Shown: piece after piece, positions 45,765 through 54,805 of the stretch | How positions within the stretch are numbered: the stretch's first letter is position 1 | How the letters are laid out: every line of letters begins with the position of its first letter | NCBI GenBank assembly: GCA_017510725.1 | Contig: JAFWMD010000060.1 | Coordinates: 1 to 64,000, forward strand | DNA: 64,000 bases | Direction of reading: 5' to 3' | Source: Mogibacterium sp. | GTDB taxonomy: Bacteria > Bacillota > Clostridia > Peptostreptococcales > Anaerovoracaceae | Notes under the pieces: generated by a model | What the model saw: only the letters and a program-made list of their open reading frames with translations | What the model was told of the DNA's origin: nothing | The model's database searches: none | Translations under genes and position numbers: made by a program

Positions 45765-47276
45765 TTATAGTTCTATGTCTTCAATTTCCCTGAGGATCTC
45801 GTTCTGCCTCTCGTAGAAAAGGAGCTCTTTGTTGTGTTCAAAGTACTTGCTGCAGCCGTGCCTGCTTATGAAATGAGCTGAGTAGAAGCCCTTTGTAAGC
45901 TCAGTCACGATAATCAGCATCTCCTGCCCGTCCCGGAAAGCCTCCTCAGCAAAAATGAACATGTTCTCAAGTTCTGAGCTGATAATCTTCACATGATCCA
46001 TATGGGCAGCTCTTCTTGAATTGAATCCTTCCCTGATTATCTCAAAGGCTTCACTCCCGGATGGATCGCCTGCCTGCGCCAGCGCTCTGACCGCAGACTC
46101 CAGATTGTTGATAATGCCGTGTAGGATCCTGCGCCTGTCATCAGAGAGTGAGTTTGATCTCTTACCGGTATCGAGTTCATTGCGCTTTGACGAGATCACT
46201 TCATTCAGCAGCACAGACGCAGATGCTGAAGGATCATCCAGAGATGTCCTGAGCCGGCTGAAGATCTCCCTCTCTCCGGTCAGTATCTGCCCGTCATAAT
46301 AGTTCTGCCTGAGGTCGCTTCCTACCCTGTCGAGTATAAGGCCCAGCAGCGATAGTCTCTCGTCGTATTTAGCCGCTGCAGCGCGTTTTCTTACATCATC
46401 GTCTGCCTTTCCGCTCAGGATGTCATCTATACGGTAGTCGGATCTGTACTTGCTGAACAGGTCATAATAATTGGAGAAAGACTTTGAGACCTTTTTATCC
46501 TGCAGATACTGCCCCACCATCTTTTCATCCACACTTATCCCGTTCTGCTCATAGAGCCTTATCATATCCGACAGATTGAGCCATGCACGTGCGGTCACTA
46601 TGCTCTTGCCATCGACCGTTGTTTCTACCCTGTAAAAGTCATTGCTCTTTATGTCAAGATAAGTGGATATCGACGGATGTACGCCCCTGTCAATAGCGTA
46701 TTCTTTCCAGATCTTATAGTCCGGCTCGATATCTATTCGCTTGAGCCTGTCCCATGTGACAGTATCGAATTCACGCACGGAGTTATTGTATTCAGGAGGA
46801 TTGCCAGCCGTTACGACGATCCAGCCATCCGGCACACGGTGTCTGCCGAATATCTTATACTGCAGGAACTGCAGCATCGCCGGTGCAAGAGTCTCCGATA
46901 CGCAGTTTATCTCGTCGAGGAACAGAATGCCCTCCCTGAGTCCCGTTTCCTCCATCATGTCATAAACAGACGCGATGATCTCTGACATAGTATACTCTGA
47001 GACGCTGTACTCCCTGCCGCCATAGTTCTTTTTCGTAATGTACGGCAGGCCCAGGGCAGACTGTCTGGTGTGATGCGTCATCGAGTATGAGACCAGGCCG
47101 ACTCCAAGTTCAGATGCGATCTGCTGCATTATGGCAGTCTTTCCGATTCCCGGAGGGCCCATCAGAAATACCGGCCGCTGATCCTCTGTGGCTATCTGGT
47201 ACTCGCCATACTCATCCTTGCTGAAGTATGCGATGATGGCATTTTTGATCTGTTCTTTTGCATCCCTGATATTCAC
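45765..47276 (-). CDS. MoxR-type AAA+ ATPase
   Basis: 503 residues from GTG 47274-47276 with AGGAG upstream. Walker A GPPGIGKTA, Walker B ILFLDEINCVS, and TAGNPPEYNNSVREFDTVTWDRLKRI (sensor 1 and arginine finger region) mark the MoxR clade. A long C-terminal extension (about 280-503) is helical and not recognised. MoxR ATPases act as chaperones with a vWA partner, here encoded 11 bases upstream. Confidence 0.9.
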   Translation of the reverse strand: MNIRDAKEQIKNAIIAYFSKDEYGEYQIATEDQRPVFLMGPPGIGKTAIMQQIASELGVGLVSYSMTHHTRQSALGLPYITKKNYGGREYSVSEYTMSEIIASVYDMMEETGLREGILFLDEINCVSETLAPAMLQFLQYKIFGRHRVPDGWIVVTAGNPPEYNNSVREFDTVTWDRLKRIDIEPDYKIWKEYAIDRGVHPSISTYLDIKSNDFYRVETTVDGKSIVTARAWLNLSDMIRLYEQNGISVDEKMVGQYLQDKKVSKSFSNYYDLFSKYRSDYRIDDILSGKADDDVRKRAAAAKYDERLSLLGLILDRVGSDLRQNYYDGQILTGEREIFSRLRTSLDDPSASASVLLNEVISSKRNELDTGKRSNSLSDDRRRILHGIINNLESAVRALAQAGDPSGSEAFEIIREGFNSRRAAHMDHVKIISSELENMFIFAEEAFRDGQEMLIIVTELTKGFYSAHFISRHGCSKYFEHNKELLFYERQNEILREIEDIEL

Positions 47277-47287
47277 AACGCGTTCTC

Positions 47288-48670
47288 CTATATTTCATCG
47301 TCCTGCAGCACCAGCTTGATTGCCCATGGCGGCACATCCGGGTCTTTGTATTCGTCTTCAAGGAATACGAAGGCTGTTTCGTAACCCGGCTTATGGGCAG
47401 GAAAAGTGCCGTACCCGTCTGTAAAGTATATAAGTCCCCTGAGATCCGAAAACTCGCCTGCATCAGCAAGACCGTCAACAAGATCGAATACCGGTCTGAA
47501 GTCGGTGCCGCCCAGACCGTGTATCTCCATGCTGCTTATATATCTGTCAAACTCCTCTTCGGAAGTGATCTTCACATGTTCCTGTATGTCAGCATCGCAT
47601 TGTATGATGTGGATATTGACACGTGTGAAAAAGCTTTCTGTCGATTTTAGTATATTATATGTTTTCTGCAGGAATTTCTGAACCAGTTCACCGGATGTGC
47701 TCGCTGAAGTATCAATGGCTACCACGAATTCCCGTATACGCCGGGTTTCCCTGTATTCCAGAGGTTCCACCAGAGGCATGTTCTCATAAAGCCTGAGTCC
47801 GTAGGTGTAGAACACATAGTCGAACTCCTCGTCATTAACCCCCAGAGTCTCCCCAAGTACGGAGAATTTTTTCAGGAAGGTCGTGTAGTCGTATTTTTCA
47901 CGGGTTACCGCCTTAAGGTTCTGTATCAGTCCGTCCGCGGTATCACCCTGCTCCTTAAAAATGGTCTCCAGTGCATCCTGTACCTTCTCAGCAATATCTT
48001 TCCACTCCGCCTCCAGATCTACAGGCGGTATGAGCGGTGAAAGGCCATCTTCCGGTGAGTCCGGCCCGGCGGCATCATCACTGCCCTGTTCATCTTTTTC
48101 TTCACCGCTTTCGTTTTTTACAGATCTCGGGCCATGCCATCCGGAGTGATCATCGGACCGGAACAGTTCTCCCAGCCTCTCTGCTTCTTCATCCGGGATT
48201 CCGGTCTCAAGAAAATGGTGATATATCTTCTCCGCGGTGAGCATCTTCACATCAGCACGGATCCTTTCGAGCTCCGGTCTCTGCGCAGCCTTTTTTGAGT
48301 CATCTGTAACATATACACCCAGATCGTTCATGGTGCTCTCAACTGCCATGTCGCACGCAAGATCCCATAGATCCGGATCCTGCAGAGTGCCGGTGAACAT
48401 GTGACTGAATATGCAGTGAAGGAGCATGTGAAGATAATCTCGCGCCGGCTTTTCATGATCGCTCCTGAAACTTCTGAGGACATGCTTAGGCCCGTATATC
48501 AGCCTTAAGCCATCAGTTGCAAGAGTCGCGCCATCCAAAGGAATGGGCTCCAGCCTGCTCAGTGCGATGTCGAGGAAGCGGAACCTTATGATCAGCATGC
48601 TTCGCGCAAGAGTCATCACGTCCTTCGCAGCCTTGTTTATCAGATTGTTGTTCTCAGTTCCGTCAGTCAT
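47288..48670 (-). CDS. vWA-like protein of DUF2201 type
   Basis: 460 residues. The N-terminal part has the DUF2201 metallopeptidase-like LHMLLHCIFSHMF with LWDLACDMAVES. A charged linker (about 190-225) follows, and the C-terminal half is a vWA-like domain with MIDAS DTSAS in FVVAIDTSASTSGELV and a later LIYFTDGYG. Forms the vWA half of a MoxR/vWA pair. Overlaps the LRR gene by ATGA (48667-48670). Confidence 0.88.
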   Translation of the reverse strand: MTDGTENNNLINKAAKDVMTLARSMLIIRFRFLDIALSRLEPIPLDGATLATDGLRLIYGPKHVLRSFRSDHEKPARDYLHMLLHCIFSHMFTGTLQDPDLWDLACDMAVESTMNDLGVYVTDDSKKAAQRPELERIRADVKMLTAEKIYHHFLETGIPDEEAERLGELFRSDDHSGWHGPRSVKNESGEEKDEQGSDDAAGPDSPEDGLSPLIPPVDLEAEWKDIAEKVQDALETIFKEQGDTADGLIQNLKAVTREKYDYTTFLKKFSVLGETLGVNDEEFDYVFYTYGLRLYENMPLVEPLEYRETRRIREFVVAIDTSASTSGELVQKFLQKTYNILKSTESFFTRVNIHIIQCDADIQEHVKITSEEEFDRYISSMEIHGLGGTDFRPVFDLVDGLADAGEFSDLRGLIYFTDGYGTFPAHKPGYETAFVFLEDEYKDPDVPPWAIKLVLQDDEI

Positions 48671-49929
48671 AGTTCCTCAAGCAGCGAATCGCTTTGCCAG
48701 TCCAGTTTTGACCGGTACTCAAGCAGTATTGCAGTACACTCCGATGCGGCAAGCGACATTGAGTAGTCAAGCAATTTCATGATACCCCCGCTGCTTATAA
48801 GACTGTTTTCGCATAAATACGAAAGCACATCCGTATTCCTCTCCCAGACAGCTCTGCGTGCTATCCTGTCTGCATGGGTGCGGAGATAGTCAGAATATTC
48901 TTTCCGCGCCGTATCGCTCAGCTCAAACGGATACTTTAGCCGCACGACTGCAACTTTATCCCTGCAGCGCTGGTTCCAGCTCATCGCAGAAAACAGCACT
49001 GTATCAAACAAGTCGTAGTTAAATGTATTGTCTTCCCTGAATGCATCGATGAGATTCCTTCGCATGTCAGGATCCATATCACAAAAGAGAGGAATAAAAC
49101 CTACAGTTTTATCCGTTCCGTCATCCTGCACCCTTACATCTATGGAGCTCTCATACATGTAAAAGTGCTCATGCTCGTCCTCTTTTTCCGGTACGATCCT
49201 GTCGCCGAGAAAGTAATTTCTGAACTCATACAGCCCGGACTTATAGATGCTTACACTCTTTCTTATGTCGACAGGTCCCAGGCAATTGCCTCCTATGTGA
49301 CAGACGCTCTTGGGAATAACGAGCCTCGGCCGTATTTTTTCGAAAGCTTCATCACCCATGCTCTGCAATGTATCAGGCAGAACTGCAATTTCAAGTGAGC
49401 TGCACTTCTGAAAGGCCCTTGCGCCAATCTTTTCAAGCTCCCCGAATTTCACATATGACAGTTCCCTGCATCCTGCGAAAGCATCGTCATGTATAACTCT
49501 GGCACCGCTTACATCGGCATATCCCATTGACGTGCAGTAACTGAAGATATTTGCGGGAATCTCTTCAAACCAGTGCAAATCGGCATGTTTCAGTCCTGTG
49601 TGTGAAAAGGCTCCGGCACCGGCTTTCGTCAGTGATTGCGGGATTTCAGGAATATCAAGCTTTCCGCAGTGAAAGAAAGCCAGATCCCCGATTTCTTCGA
49701 TGTTACCGAAGCTGACATCCTGCAGAGAACGGCAGAATTCAAAAGCTCCGGAACCAATCACGGAGACGCTTCTCATTATGACCGATTCCAGATTTGTACA
49801 GTCCTGAAAGGCAAAAGCCCCTATTTGCCTTACGTTTCTGAGGTCTATATGCTTCAGACTCTTATTGCCGGCAAAAGCTCCGTCTGCGATCGCCGTTACT
49901 TCTTCGGGGATCACATAATACTCATCCAT
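48667..49929 (-). CDS. BspA-like leucine-rich-repeat protein with extra C-terminal domain
   Basis: 420 residues, no signal peptide. Residues 1 to about 215 are LRR_5/BspA repeats of about 23 residues (IADGAFAGNKSLKHIDLRNVRQIGA..., IGSGAFEFCRSLQDVSF). Residues about 230-420 contain no repeat (DCxxD-like acidic region, FNYDLFDTVLFSAMSWNQRCRDKVAVVRLKYP, and ankyrin-like AVWERNTDVLSYLCENSLI). BspA repeats are usually on surface proteins; here the protein is cytosolic and translationally coupled at both ends (TAATG with the amidohydrolase, ATGA with the vWA gene). A sensing or recognition subunit is an inference. Confidence 0.85.
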   Translation of the reverse strand: MDEYYVIPEEVTAIADGAFAGNKSLKHIDLRNVRQIGAFAFQDCTNLESVIMRSVSVIGSGAFEFCRSLQDVSFGNIEEIGDLAFFHCGKLDIPEIPQSLTKAGAGAFSHTGLKHADLHWFEEIPANIFSYCTSMGYADVSGARVIHDDAFAGCRELSYVKFGELEKIGARAFQKCSSLEIAVLPDTLQSMGDEAFEKIRPRLVIPKSVCHIGGNCLGPVDIRKSVSIYKSGLYEFRNYFLGDRIVPEKEDEHEHFYMYESSIDVRVQDDGTDKTVGFIPLFCDMDPDMRRNLIDAFREDNTFNYDLFDTVLFSAMSWNQRCRDKVAVVRLKYPFELSDTARKEYSDYLRTHADRIARRAVWERNTDVLSYLCENSLISSGGIMKLLDYSMSLAASECTAILLEYRSKLDWQSDSLLEEL

Positions 49930-51074
49930 TACTGTCCAATCAAAACTTTGCCATCAACGATAACATATCTGACTACTGTATCGCTAACCATAGGGTCACC
50001 GCTTGTCAGCACTACATCGGCATCCTTGCCTGCTTCAAGGCTTCCTACGCGATCCTCAATGCCTATATGACGTGCAGGATTGATAGTGATTGCCTGAAGC
50101 GCCTTGTACGGATCCATCCCGGCTTTGACCGCAAGGCCAGCGCAAAGAGTCAGATACTGCTGTGGGATCACCGGAGCATCCGTGATGATCGACACCTGAA
50201 GGCCTGCGTCCGCAAGAATGCCAGGGGTCGTCCAGGATTTATTAAGAAGCTCTACTTTAGATGCGTTTGTGAGCGTAGGGCCAACGGCTACAGGAACATT
50301 CGCTTCTTTCAGCTCATCGACGATCAGGTGTCCTTCAGTACAATGCTCGATCGTGATCCTGAGGCCGAATTCTTTTGCGATACGAAGTGCTGTCATGATA
50401 TCGTCAGCCCTGTGTGCGTGAGCCTTTAAAGGAATCTCCCTTTTCAGAACAGGTATCAGGGCTTCTGACTTCATATCAAACTTCGGTCTCTTTGTAACGT
50501 CTTCTCCGGCAGCTTCCTTACGCAGCATATAGTCGCGCGCTTCGAAAAGGGTCTGTCTGAAGATGGCCGCTGTGGTCATGCGTGCCGAATCGCACTTATC
50601 CCTGTAGCATCTCTTAGGATTCTCCCCGAACGCACACTTCATTGCAACAGAAGACTCAATAACAGCCTCGTCGACAGTGTTACCGTAAAGTTTGACCGCC
50701 AGGAAGGTTCCACCGAACACATTTGCTGATCCCGGGCCGGCAGCAACCGATGTCACACCTCCAGCCAAAGCCATAGGAATCGCTGTATCATGGGCGTTAT
50801 AACTGTCTATTCCGCGGAGATGCGGTGACACGATATCATTCATTTCGTTGATATCGAAAGTTCCTCCTGTAGGGCCTCCGTAAGCATCAAGTCCTATATG
50901 GCTGTGTGCATCCACAAATCCGGGATAAGCATGAAGACCTGTGGCATCAATAACATTCCCGTCCTCACCGGCAGATCCGCCGACCGAAACAAGCCTGCCA
51001 TTTTCTATAACTATATCTCCATAATACGGTTCTTTGTTTATCGCATCATGGATCAGCGCATTTTTTATAATCAT
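49929..51074 (-). CDS. Amidohydrolase (imidazolonepropionase-like)
   Basis: 381 residues. Metal-dependent TIM-barrel hydrolase: GFVDAHSHIG (metal His pair), LKAHAHRADD, TIEHCTEGH, and IITDAPVIPQQY (catalytic Asp); the C-terminal strand is ATINPARHIGIEDRVGSLEAGKDADVV. No carboxylated-lysine motif is seen. Substrate unknown. GGAGG RBS; first gene of the seven-gene run. Confidence 0.9.
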   Translation of the reverse strand: MIIKNALIHDAINKEPYYGDIVIENGRLVSVGGSAGEDGNVIDATGLHAYPGFVDAHSHIGLDAYGGPTGGTFDINEMNDIVSPHLRGIDSYNAHDTAIPMALAGGVTSVAAGPGSANVFGGTFLAVKLYGNTVDEAVIESSVAMKCAFGENPKRCYRDKCDSARMTTAAIFRQTLFEARDYMLRKEAAGEDVTKRPKFDMKSEALIPVLKREIPLKAHAHRADDIMTALRIAKEFGLRITIEHCTEGHLIVDELKEANVPVAVGPTLTNASKVELLNKSWTTPGILADAGLQVSIITDAPVIPQQYLTLCAGLAVKAGMDPYKALQAITINPARHIGIEDRVGSLEAGKDADVVLTSGDPMVSDTVVRYVIVDGKVLIGQ

Positions 51075-51221
51075 TCCGAGTCCTCCAGATTTCTATATTT
51101 ACTCACATAATAATATCACACCATGATACATCTGTTGAGCCTTGATGAATCGATTATCACGCTTCATTTACATATGCTTTTCCTGCTATTATTATGATAG
51201 TAGACAATCAGGGAGTACAAA

Positions 51222-52010
51222 GTGGCAAAAACTGTATTACAAAGAGAAATAGAAGGATTGAAGAGAGCTGAACGCAGGTATCTCAGAAAGCAGCTTAACA
51301 AAGAGCCTACCCGGCTTGACCTGCTCCTTGAAGATAAGGTGCCGGCAAAGCTTGAGGCCACTCTTGATGCGGCCTTTTCAAAGGCTTTCCACCTTATTTT
51401 CTCCAAAGGGTCTTCGATAATCAGCAGGACTTTTTCCGCAGATAAGATCATCGAAGAGTTTGAAGAAGATACGGCAAATCTTGAAATGATTGGCGGCGGC
51501 AGACAGATGCGTAAATTCAGGCGTCGCGCAACTGCCACAGGCACCGCTCATACTATAGTTTCTACAGTCACAGGTGCGGCTCTCGGATTCGTCGGAGGTA
51601 CCATTCCGGATATCGTCCTGTTCATAACTCTTCTGCTCCGGAACATCTATAAGATTTCAATGAAGTATGGCTACTCTTTTGATACAGAAGAAGAGCAGAA
51701 GTTCATACTTAAGGTCATTGCAGCAGCCGTTCAGGATGGAGAAGATCTGATACGCGCCAACAAAGAAGTCAACAAGCTCATCAGAGAAGGCCTTTCGAGC
51801 GGTGAATGCACTGTTGACGAGAGTATAAATGAAGCAGCGGTGGCTCTTGCCCACGCGCTGCTTCTGATGAAATTCCTGCAAAAGATACCCGTCGTCGGTG
51901 TCATAGGAGGGGCATCTGATTTTATCTATATGGAGAGAATAAGTGATTACGCAGTGCTTAAATATCAGCGCCGGTTCCTGGTGGATCAGCTGAGAAGCGG
52001 CCGCCATTGA
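51222..52010 (+). CDS. EcsC-family protein
   Basis: 262 residues from GTG 51222 (GGGAG upstream). The central GAALGFVGGTIPDIVLFITLLLRNIYKISMKYGYSF and the terminal IPVVGVIGGASDFIYMERISDYAVLKYQRRFL are hallmarks of EcsC-domain proteins, a membrane-associated family linked in Bacillus to the Ecs ABC transporter. No ABC transporter adjoins it. Divergent from the amidohydrolase gene. Confidence 0.9.
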   Translation: MAKTVLQREIEGLKRAERRYLRKQLNKEPTRLDLLLEDKVPAKLEATLDAAFSKAFHLIFSKGSSIISRTFSADKIIEEFEEDTANLEMIGGGRQMRKFRRRATATGTAHTIVSTVTGAALGFVGGTIPDIVLFITLLLRNIYKISMKYGYSFDTEEEQKFILKVIAAAVQDGEDLIRANKEVNKLIREGLSSGECTVDESINEAAVALAHALLLMKFLQKIPVVGVIGGASDFIYMERISDYAVLKYQRRFLVDQLRSGRH

Positions 52011-52027
52011 AGCCGGCGAACTGAAAT

Positions 52028-52762
52028 CTATCGCATGATTGAAAAAGAGCCCTTCTCATCCATGAGGAATATACCCATGCTTCCGTTCCGGACACCGCTG
52101 ATAAAGTCCTGAACGCTGTTTATTTCTGTATCACTCCACATCCCGGCAAGCTCCGGCCTGAACCCTTTTTCACGCAATCTTGCAAAAGCGTTGCCGCCCC
52201 AGTGATTATCCGAACCGGCAGTTTTCAGAAATCCGTACTGTGCGGCATATAAATCTGCCATCTCATTTGATTCCCAGGCCTGATTGGAGTTTATCACTTC
52301 AACACCGTGGACGGATCTCGGGAACAGGCGTATGTGGTCTATGTAATGCGCCTCTCTGTAAGGATGAGCCTGAATTACAAGAGCTCCGGCCTCCATCAGA
52401 TATGGGAGCTCCTCAGTTTTCTCCATTTCCATGATTTCCGGATGAGCCTTGTACCATTCCTTCTCCAGTCCGTATATCAGGAAGTCCGTGCCTTTATAAG
52501 AAAGCTCAACGCCCGGAAAGACCTTGATCCCGACAGACAGACCAATCCGGACAGCCTCTTCATAATCTGAAAAATAATAATCGATCTGATCGCGATAAGG
52601 CAGCACCCTTGCTTCCGGATTTATGTTTCCGTCAAGAAAGTGATTGGTTATGAAGATACCGTCATATCCTGACTGTCTGTAAAAGCATACCGTATCCTTA
52701 ACCGAGGCCTTACCGCACTTGCTGACCGGTGATGTGTGGCAATGTGTCTCATATTTATACAT
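52028..52762 (-). CDS. PHP-domain phosphoesterase-like protein
   Basis: 244 residues from ATG 52760-52762 (AGAAGG 8 bases upstream). Metal ligands of the PHP fold are visible: YETHCHTSP, FITNHFLDG, FPGVELSY, IQAHPYRE and TAGSDNHWGGN. Likely a phosphoesterase, substrate unknown. Last of a six-gene minus-strand run starting at corA. Confidence 0.88.
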   Translation of the reverse strand: MYKYETHCHTSPVSKCGKASVKDTVCFYRQSGYDGIFITNHFLDGNINPEARVLPYRDQIDYYFSDYEEAVRIGLSVGIKVFPGVELSYKGTDFLIYGLEKEWYKAHPEIMEMEKTEELPYLMEAGALVIQAHPYREAHYIDHIRLFPRSVHGVEVINSNQAWESNEMADLYAAQYGFLKTAGSDNHWGGNAFARLREKGFRPELAGMWSDTEINSVQDFISGVRNGSMGIFLMDEKGSFSIMR

Positions 52763-52789
52763 TATATGCACCTTCTCCAGATTTATTAT

Positions 52790-53668
52790 TTACAACTCAA
52801 AAATGCTTATCTGCTGGTTCTTCTCCGGAAACTCACGCATAAATCTGAAACAGTCCTCCGGAGCTGACATGATATTATTCTCCCTGCATATTCTTTTAAA
52901 GACAGCTGTCAGTTCTTTTGCATTTGGGCTTGGCAGTTCATATGCATTCCCATACCTTTGGATGTACCGTGCTTTCAATCCAGGAAAGTGTTTATCCAAA
53001 GCTGCATAGTAGTATTCACGATCTCCCTCACGAAGTGTCAGTCCCATTCCGAAATCGATCACGCCCTTCACGCCCACTCTGACACATTCATTCAGTATGG
53101 ATGTGATATTCTCTTCTGTATCATTAATGAACGGAAGTACCGGGGTCAGCCAGACCACGGTAGGGATGCCTCTTTCATGCATCATATCAAGAACTTCGAT
53201 CCTGCGTTTTGTATTGCATACATTCGGTTCCAGTATGCGGCACAGATCGTCATCAAATGTAGTAAGCGTTATCTGCACCACACATTTTGCCGAGCGGTTT
53301 ATCTCATCCAGAAGATCCATATCCCGTAGGATACGGTCGGACTTTGTCTGAATCGCTGCGCCAAATCCGTACTTGTGAATTATTTCCAGACATTTCCTTG
53401 TCAGACGCAGCTCCTCCTCACAATGCATGTATGGATCGGACATCGCACCGGTCCCGATCATGCACCTTTTTCTTTTGGACCTCAAAGCCTTCCCGAGCAG
53501 TTCAGGGGCATTCTGTTTCACCTCAATATCTTCAAAAGGATGCGTAAACTGATAGCATTTGCTTCTGCTGTCACAGTAAATACAGCCGTGAGAACATCCA
53601 CGGTATATGTTCATTCCATAATAGCCGCTGCTTCCGGTCAGTATTCCCTTCGCCTCAACAAAATGCAT
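52790..53668 (-). CDS. SPL-like radical SAM protein
   Basis: 292 residues. Cluster motif YRGCSHGCIYCDSRSKCY (CxxxCxxC). Then TGAMSDPYMHCEEELRLTRKCLEII and IQTKSDRILRDMDLL, typical of the Rv2578c/SplB-like radical SAM group that repairs or modifies nucleic acid or is uncharacterised. The spore photoproduct lyase active-site Cys cannot be assigned with confidence. Confidence 0.88.
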   Translation of the reverse strand: MHFVEAKGILTGSSGYYGMNIYRGCSHGCIYCDSRSKCYQFTHPFEDIEVKQNAPELLGKALRSKRKRCMIGTGAMSDPYMHCEEELRLTRKCLEIIHKYGFGAAIQTKSDRILRDMDLLDEINRSAKCVVQITLTTFDDDLCRILEPNVCNTKRRIEVLDMMHERGIPTVVWLTPVLPFINDTEENITSILNECVRVGVKGVIDFGMGLTLREGDREYYYAALDKHFPGLKARYIQRYGNAYELPSPNAKELTAVFKRICRENNIMSAPEDCFRFMREFPEKNQQISIFEL

Positions 53669-53677
53669 ATTTCTCCT

Positions 53678-54292
53678 CTATCTGAACAGACGTACAAACC
53701 TGTATCCTGTATAATAGAAAACCTCCCTGGCCAGAAACGGAAGCTTCGTTTTCCAGCTCTGATACAAAGAAGTCGGTGTCGGCGAACTGTATGCTTTTAT
53801 TTCATGATCATGCGCATACAACATGGCCCGCTTCATGTGAAGAGGGTCGCTGACGATCAGCGCGGTGTCCATTTTATGATCACTCATGATCCGCTTTGCA
53901 TTCCCCAGGTTCTCATCTGTGACCCTCGAGCTTTCCTCTATATAGATCGACTCAGCCGGAATCCCCTGCTGTTCTGCATACTCACGTGCAATATCAGCCT
54001 CTGACCGAATGTTTCCTTCTCCCACTCCACCGGTCATGATGATGGTTCTCATATAGCCATCGTTGTAAAGATCAACAGCGTGGCTGATCCGCTCACGAAA
54101 TACCGGTGATGGACTGTTGTCATAAACGCTCGCGCCGAGAACGATTGCTGTATCGGCCGGTCTTGTTTCATCTTTTTCTGAAAAAGACAATATACTCGCA
54201 GCTGTCGCAAGACAGTACCCCAGTACAGCCACTAACAGAATGACAACAAGCCGCTTTATCCTATGGCCACTGGATTGACTGCGTTTCTTCAT
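53678..54292 (-). CDS. YdcF/SanA-like membrane protein (DUF218)
   Basis: 204 residues. One N-terminal membrane helix (LVVILLVAVLGYCLATAASIL), then the DUF218 domain: AIVLGASVYDNSPSPVFRERISHAVDLYNDG, IIMTGGVGEGNI, SEADIAREYAEQQGIP and SDPLHMKRAMLYAHD. Envelope protein, function unclear, linked in other bacteria to cell-wall integrity. ATGA-type overlap with the acylphosphatase gene. Confidence 0.9.
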   Translation of the reverse strand: MKKRSQSSGHRIKRLVVILLVAVLGYCLATAASILSFSEKDETRPADTAIVLGASVYDNSPSPVFRERISHAVDLYNDGYMRTIIMTGGVGEGNIRSEADIAREYAEQQGIPAESIYIEESSRVTDENLGNAKRIMSDHKMDTALIVSDPLHMKRAMLYAHDHEIKAYSSPTPTSLYQSWKTKLPFLAREVFYYTGYRFVRLFR

Positions 54293-54558
54293 ATCACATA
54301 CCGGAAGGCCCTCTCGCCTTCCAAAACGGGAAGTGCTGTGACCTCCATGCGGTCTATGCTTATGAATCTGCCGTTTTGCAGCGCCATTATCACCTGATCT
54401 ATTTGTTCCTTTGTTCCCTGGATCTCCATAGTTACAGTATTATCAGGATTATTTCTGACCCATCCTGTAGCACCATACCGATCTGCTGCATGCTTCGCCC
54501 AATATCTGAACCCGACTCCCTGCACCCATCCATGGAACACAATACGTTGCCGCAACAT
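54289..54558 (-). CDS. acyP: Acylphosphatase
   Basis: 89 residues, full length. The phosphate-binding loop HGWVQGVGFRYWAKHAA contains the catalytic Arg, and GWVRNNPDNTVTMEIQG contains the catalytic Asn. Hydrolyses acyl phosphates in the cytosol. GAGGAG RBS. Confidence 0.95.
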   Translation of the reverse strand: MLRQRIVFHGWVQGVGFRYWAKHAADRYGATGWVRNNPDNTVTMEIQGTKEQIDQVIMALQNGRFISIDRMEVTALPVLEGERAFRYVI

Positions 54559-54560
54559 AA

Positions 54561-54761
54561 TTATCTCCTCTGCTGATTATGCAGCATACAAAACTCCATA
54601 TTAATATCGCGGATCTCCTTCTTTCCATCAATGTAATCCTGGTACATCTCTGCCAGTCCGGCAGCACAGCCATCGCAGGAGCCATTGATATTACCGATGG
54701 ATTCCGCTACGATCCGTTCACGTTCTTCTCTTGTCGTATCTTTGATCAGAATTGAATTCAT
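54561..54761 (-). CDS. Small conserved protein with CxxC motif
   Basis: 66 residues starting MNSILIKDTTREERERIVAES, with GSCDGCAAGLAEMYQDYIDGKKEI. An in-frame extension to 54935 would overlap corA, so I use the internal ATG, whose RBS is weak. I recall similar short proteins in Clostridia, without known function. The Cys pair could bind metal. Two bases separate it from the acylphosphatase gene. Confidence 0.7.
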   Translation of the reverse strand: MNSILIKDTTREERERIVAESIGNINGSCDGCAAGLAEMYQDYIDGKKEIRDINMEFCMLHNQQRR

Positions 54762-54805
54762 TTTAATATCCACACAGATCTGTTCTTTGAAAAACAGCGG
54801 CTCCC

